A DNA stretch of 64,000 bases from the NCBI GenBank assembly GCA_944386055.1, contig CALWZP010000012.1:1-64000 (forward strand), in the 5' to 3' direction. Below, piece after piece: positions 62,700 through 64,000 of this stretch. The position numbers were made by a program, and so were the translations under genes. Numbering within the stretch: the first letter of the stretch is position 1; each line of letters starts with the position of its first letter. The notes beneath the pieces are model-generated. The model saw only the letters and a list, made by a program, of their open reading frames with translations, was not told the origin of the DNA and searched no databases. The DNA is from an uncultured Oscillospiraceae bacterium. GTDB lineage: Bacteria > Bacillota > Clostridia > Oscillospirales > Oscillospiraceae.

Positions 62700-63554
62700 T
62701 CACACCGGCGGCGCGGAGCCCTGGCGGGACCGCCGCAGTGCCGCCCCCGCCAGGACGCCCAGCAGGGCGGCGCACAGGGCCACGGCACACAGGTACAGGG
62801 CGGTGGCGTTGTACGCCAGAAATACCGCCGGCAGGGTGAGCAGGGCGCACACCGCGGGGTACAGGGGGCAGAAGCCCTGCCGCCGCCCCAGGGACAGCCC
62901 GGAGAAGAAGCCTCCCACCGGCAGCAGCAGCCAGGGGTAGAGCAGGGCCCGGAGCACCGGCACATCCGCCGCGTCGAAGAGGGCCAGCACCAGGGGCAGG
63001 AGCAGGCACAGCAGAGCGGCGAAGGGGAGATAGGGCAGGGTCTCCTTCCACCGCAGGGGGGAGGGGCCGGGGGAGAGACCCAGCTTTTCCCGGATGGCGG
63101 CCACCTCTGCGTACCAGCCCACCCAGCGGCCCAGCCAGATCAGCAGATAGACCGCCGCCAGCAGGACGAGGTACACCGCCATGGCCTGCCACGACCAGGC
63201 CCAGCCCAACAGGGTACAGGTGAGGGTGAGCAGCCCGGCGGTGACGGCGAAGTGGGCCAGGGAGCGCACCACCAGGGCCCTTCCGTCGTCGGCGAAGGGG
63301 AGGGTGGAGATCCCCAGGGCGGCCCCCAGGGCGAAGTACAGCACCAGCTGGATGACAAGGGCCAGGGGTGCGGAGCCCACCAGCCACACCAGCTCTGAGC
63401 TGACCAGCCGGAAGGGGGTGTGTCCCCCCATGGCGATGAGCCCGCCGGATACGATGTCGTTGAACAGCCCGCCCAGGGGAGTGAGCACCGCCAGCCCGAT
63501 GATCCCCCCCGCGGCGCCCCGGGCGATCCACTGCCTTTTCTCTTCCGGATACAC
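62700..63554 (-). CDS. DUF3021-like membrane protein
   Basis: 284 residues. The N-terminal part (ARGAAGGIIGLAVLTPLGGLF and on, four segments) resembles DUF3021 proteins, which usually follow LytTR regulators, as here; the C-terminal half adds five or so further hydrophobic segments. GTG 63554 is preferred because AGGAGG directly abuts the earlier ATG 63560. It probably acts with the LytTR protein as a sensor; this is inferred. Confidence 0.68.
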   Translation of the reverse strand: MYPEEKRQWIARGAAGGIIGLAVLTPLGGLFNDIVSGGLIAMGGHTPFRLVSSELVWLVGSAPLALVIQLVLYFALGAALGISTLPFADDGRALVVRSLAHFAVTAGLLTLTCTLLGWAWSWQAMAVYLVLLAAVYLLIWLGRWVGWYAEVAAIREKLGLSPGPSPLRWKETLPYLPFAALLCLLLPLVLALFDAADVPVLRALLYPWLLLPVGGFFSGLSLGRRQGFCPLYPAVCALLTLPAVFLAYNATALYLCAVALCAALLGVLAGAALRRSRQGSAPPV

Positions 63555-63567
63555 GGCCATCCCTCCT

Positions 63568-64000
63568 TTACAGTCCCAGGACCTGTTTGATCCGCTTCAC
63601 ATACCGCCGGGACACCCAGCACACCGCCGCCCCATCCTCTAAGGTCATCTTGATGGTCCCCGTGAGGGTGAGGTCCAAGGCGGTGACATGGTCGAGATTC
63701 ACCAGCTCGGAGTGGGACACCCGGACAAAGCGGGTGCCGGAGAGCTCCTCCTCCAGCTCGTACAGCCGCTGGCGGACGGTGTAGATCTGCCCGTCCCGGG
63801 TCTGGCAGCGCACCCCCTTGTCCTCCCCGTAGAAGCGGAGGATCTCCCCGGGAGAGAGGAGCACCGCCCGCTCCCCCTGAAACACGGTGAGGGAGCGCTC
63901 CGCCCCCGCCTGGGCCAGCCGGCCCACCAGCCGACGCACCTGGTCGGTCATGGCCGGGGCGGTGACGGTGAGGCTGACCTCCCCGCACTGGGGGTCGATG
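63568..64000 (-). CDS. LytTR-type DNA-binding regulator, N-terminus cut by window edge
   Basis: About 144 codons visible. The LytTR domain occupies most of it: FYGEDKGVRCQTRDGQIYTVRQRLYELEEEL in sections, then FVRVSHSELVNLDHVTALDL and VSRRYVKRIKQVLGL at the end, all typical. Reading continues upstream past 64000 (IDPQCGEVSLTV), so the start lies outside. It heads the minus-strand unit with the DUF3021-like gene 13 nt downstream. Confidence 0.88.
   Translation of the reverse strand, partial: IDPQCGEVSLTVTAPAMTDQVRRLVGRLAQAGAERSLTVFQGERAVLLSPGEILRFYGEDKGVRCQTRDGQIYTVRQRLYELEEELSGTRFVRVSHSELVNLDHVTALDLTLTGTIKMTLEDGAAVCWVSRRYVKRIKQVLGL

Overview
The window reads as a chromosomal segment of a high-GC, Gram-positive anaerobe of the class Clostridia. 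The best guess is the Oscillospiraceae group of gut bacteria (Flavonifractor/Lawsonibacter/Intestinimonas-like). This rests on strong purine-rich ribosome binding sites, sigma-A-type promoters, a Cys T-box, a ZTP riboswitch, fhs, an EFR1-type flavodoxin-ferredoxin, TraX-type and XRE-plus-membrane proteins, and the overall base composition. Genus is inference only. Both edges cut genes: pyruvate carboxylase on the left and a LytTR regulator on the right.

The first 6 kb are housekeeping: pyruvate carboxylase (minus strand), and recG with a small C_GCAxxG_C_C protein. From about 6.0 to 24.7 kb lies the most interesting part: two related, oppositely oriented clusters. Each combines a FecBCD-type ABC importer with a NifH-like reductase and two nitrogenase-component-1-like subunits. 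Cluster 1 (minus strand, 13.7 to 6.0 kb) runs methyltransferase, NifH, NifE-like, NifD-like, binding protein, permease, ATPase, then the relic of another binding protein. Cluster 2 (plus strand, 17.1 to 24.7 kb) runs permease, ATPase, two binding proteins, NifE-like, NifD-like, NifH. Each cluster starts with a near-consensus promoter, then a leader of more than 200 nt, then an intrinsic terminator just before the first gene. The two leaders share sequence blocks in the same order and look like two copies of one riboswitch-type RNA. Between the clusters sit an EamA transporter, a TetR regulator, a flavodoxin and an EFR1 ferredoxin that could supply electrons.

From 24.8 to 46 kb the layout is a mosaic of ordinary genes: an XRE-membrane regulator, two ECF sigma/anti-sigma pairs, mutY, tdk, a PflA-like radical SAM enzyme, argS, a DUF1934 gene, murI, tex, a MerR-RDD fusion, a zinc metallopeptidase, a cytosine methyltransferase facing an HNH nuclease (candidate restriction-modification pair), and a T-box-controlled cysE-cysS operon. 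From 46 to 57 kb come TraX, TetR, a two-lobed P-loop protein, a second XRE-membrane regulator, ZTP-riboswitch-controlled fhs, a TIGR04076 protein, asnS, a secreted serpin, small membrane proteins and an erythromycin-esterase-like lipoprotein.

The last part (57.4 to 62.3 kb) holds a GntR-controlled ABC exporter (ATPase plus two membrane proteins) framed by long, mirrored inverted repeats. It is followed by a LytTR/DUF3021-type membrane operon. Two genes, DUF1934 and fhs, carry partial copies of their own 3' ends next to a shared 60-bp repeat module, which suggests a small mobile or rearranging element that targets gene ends.
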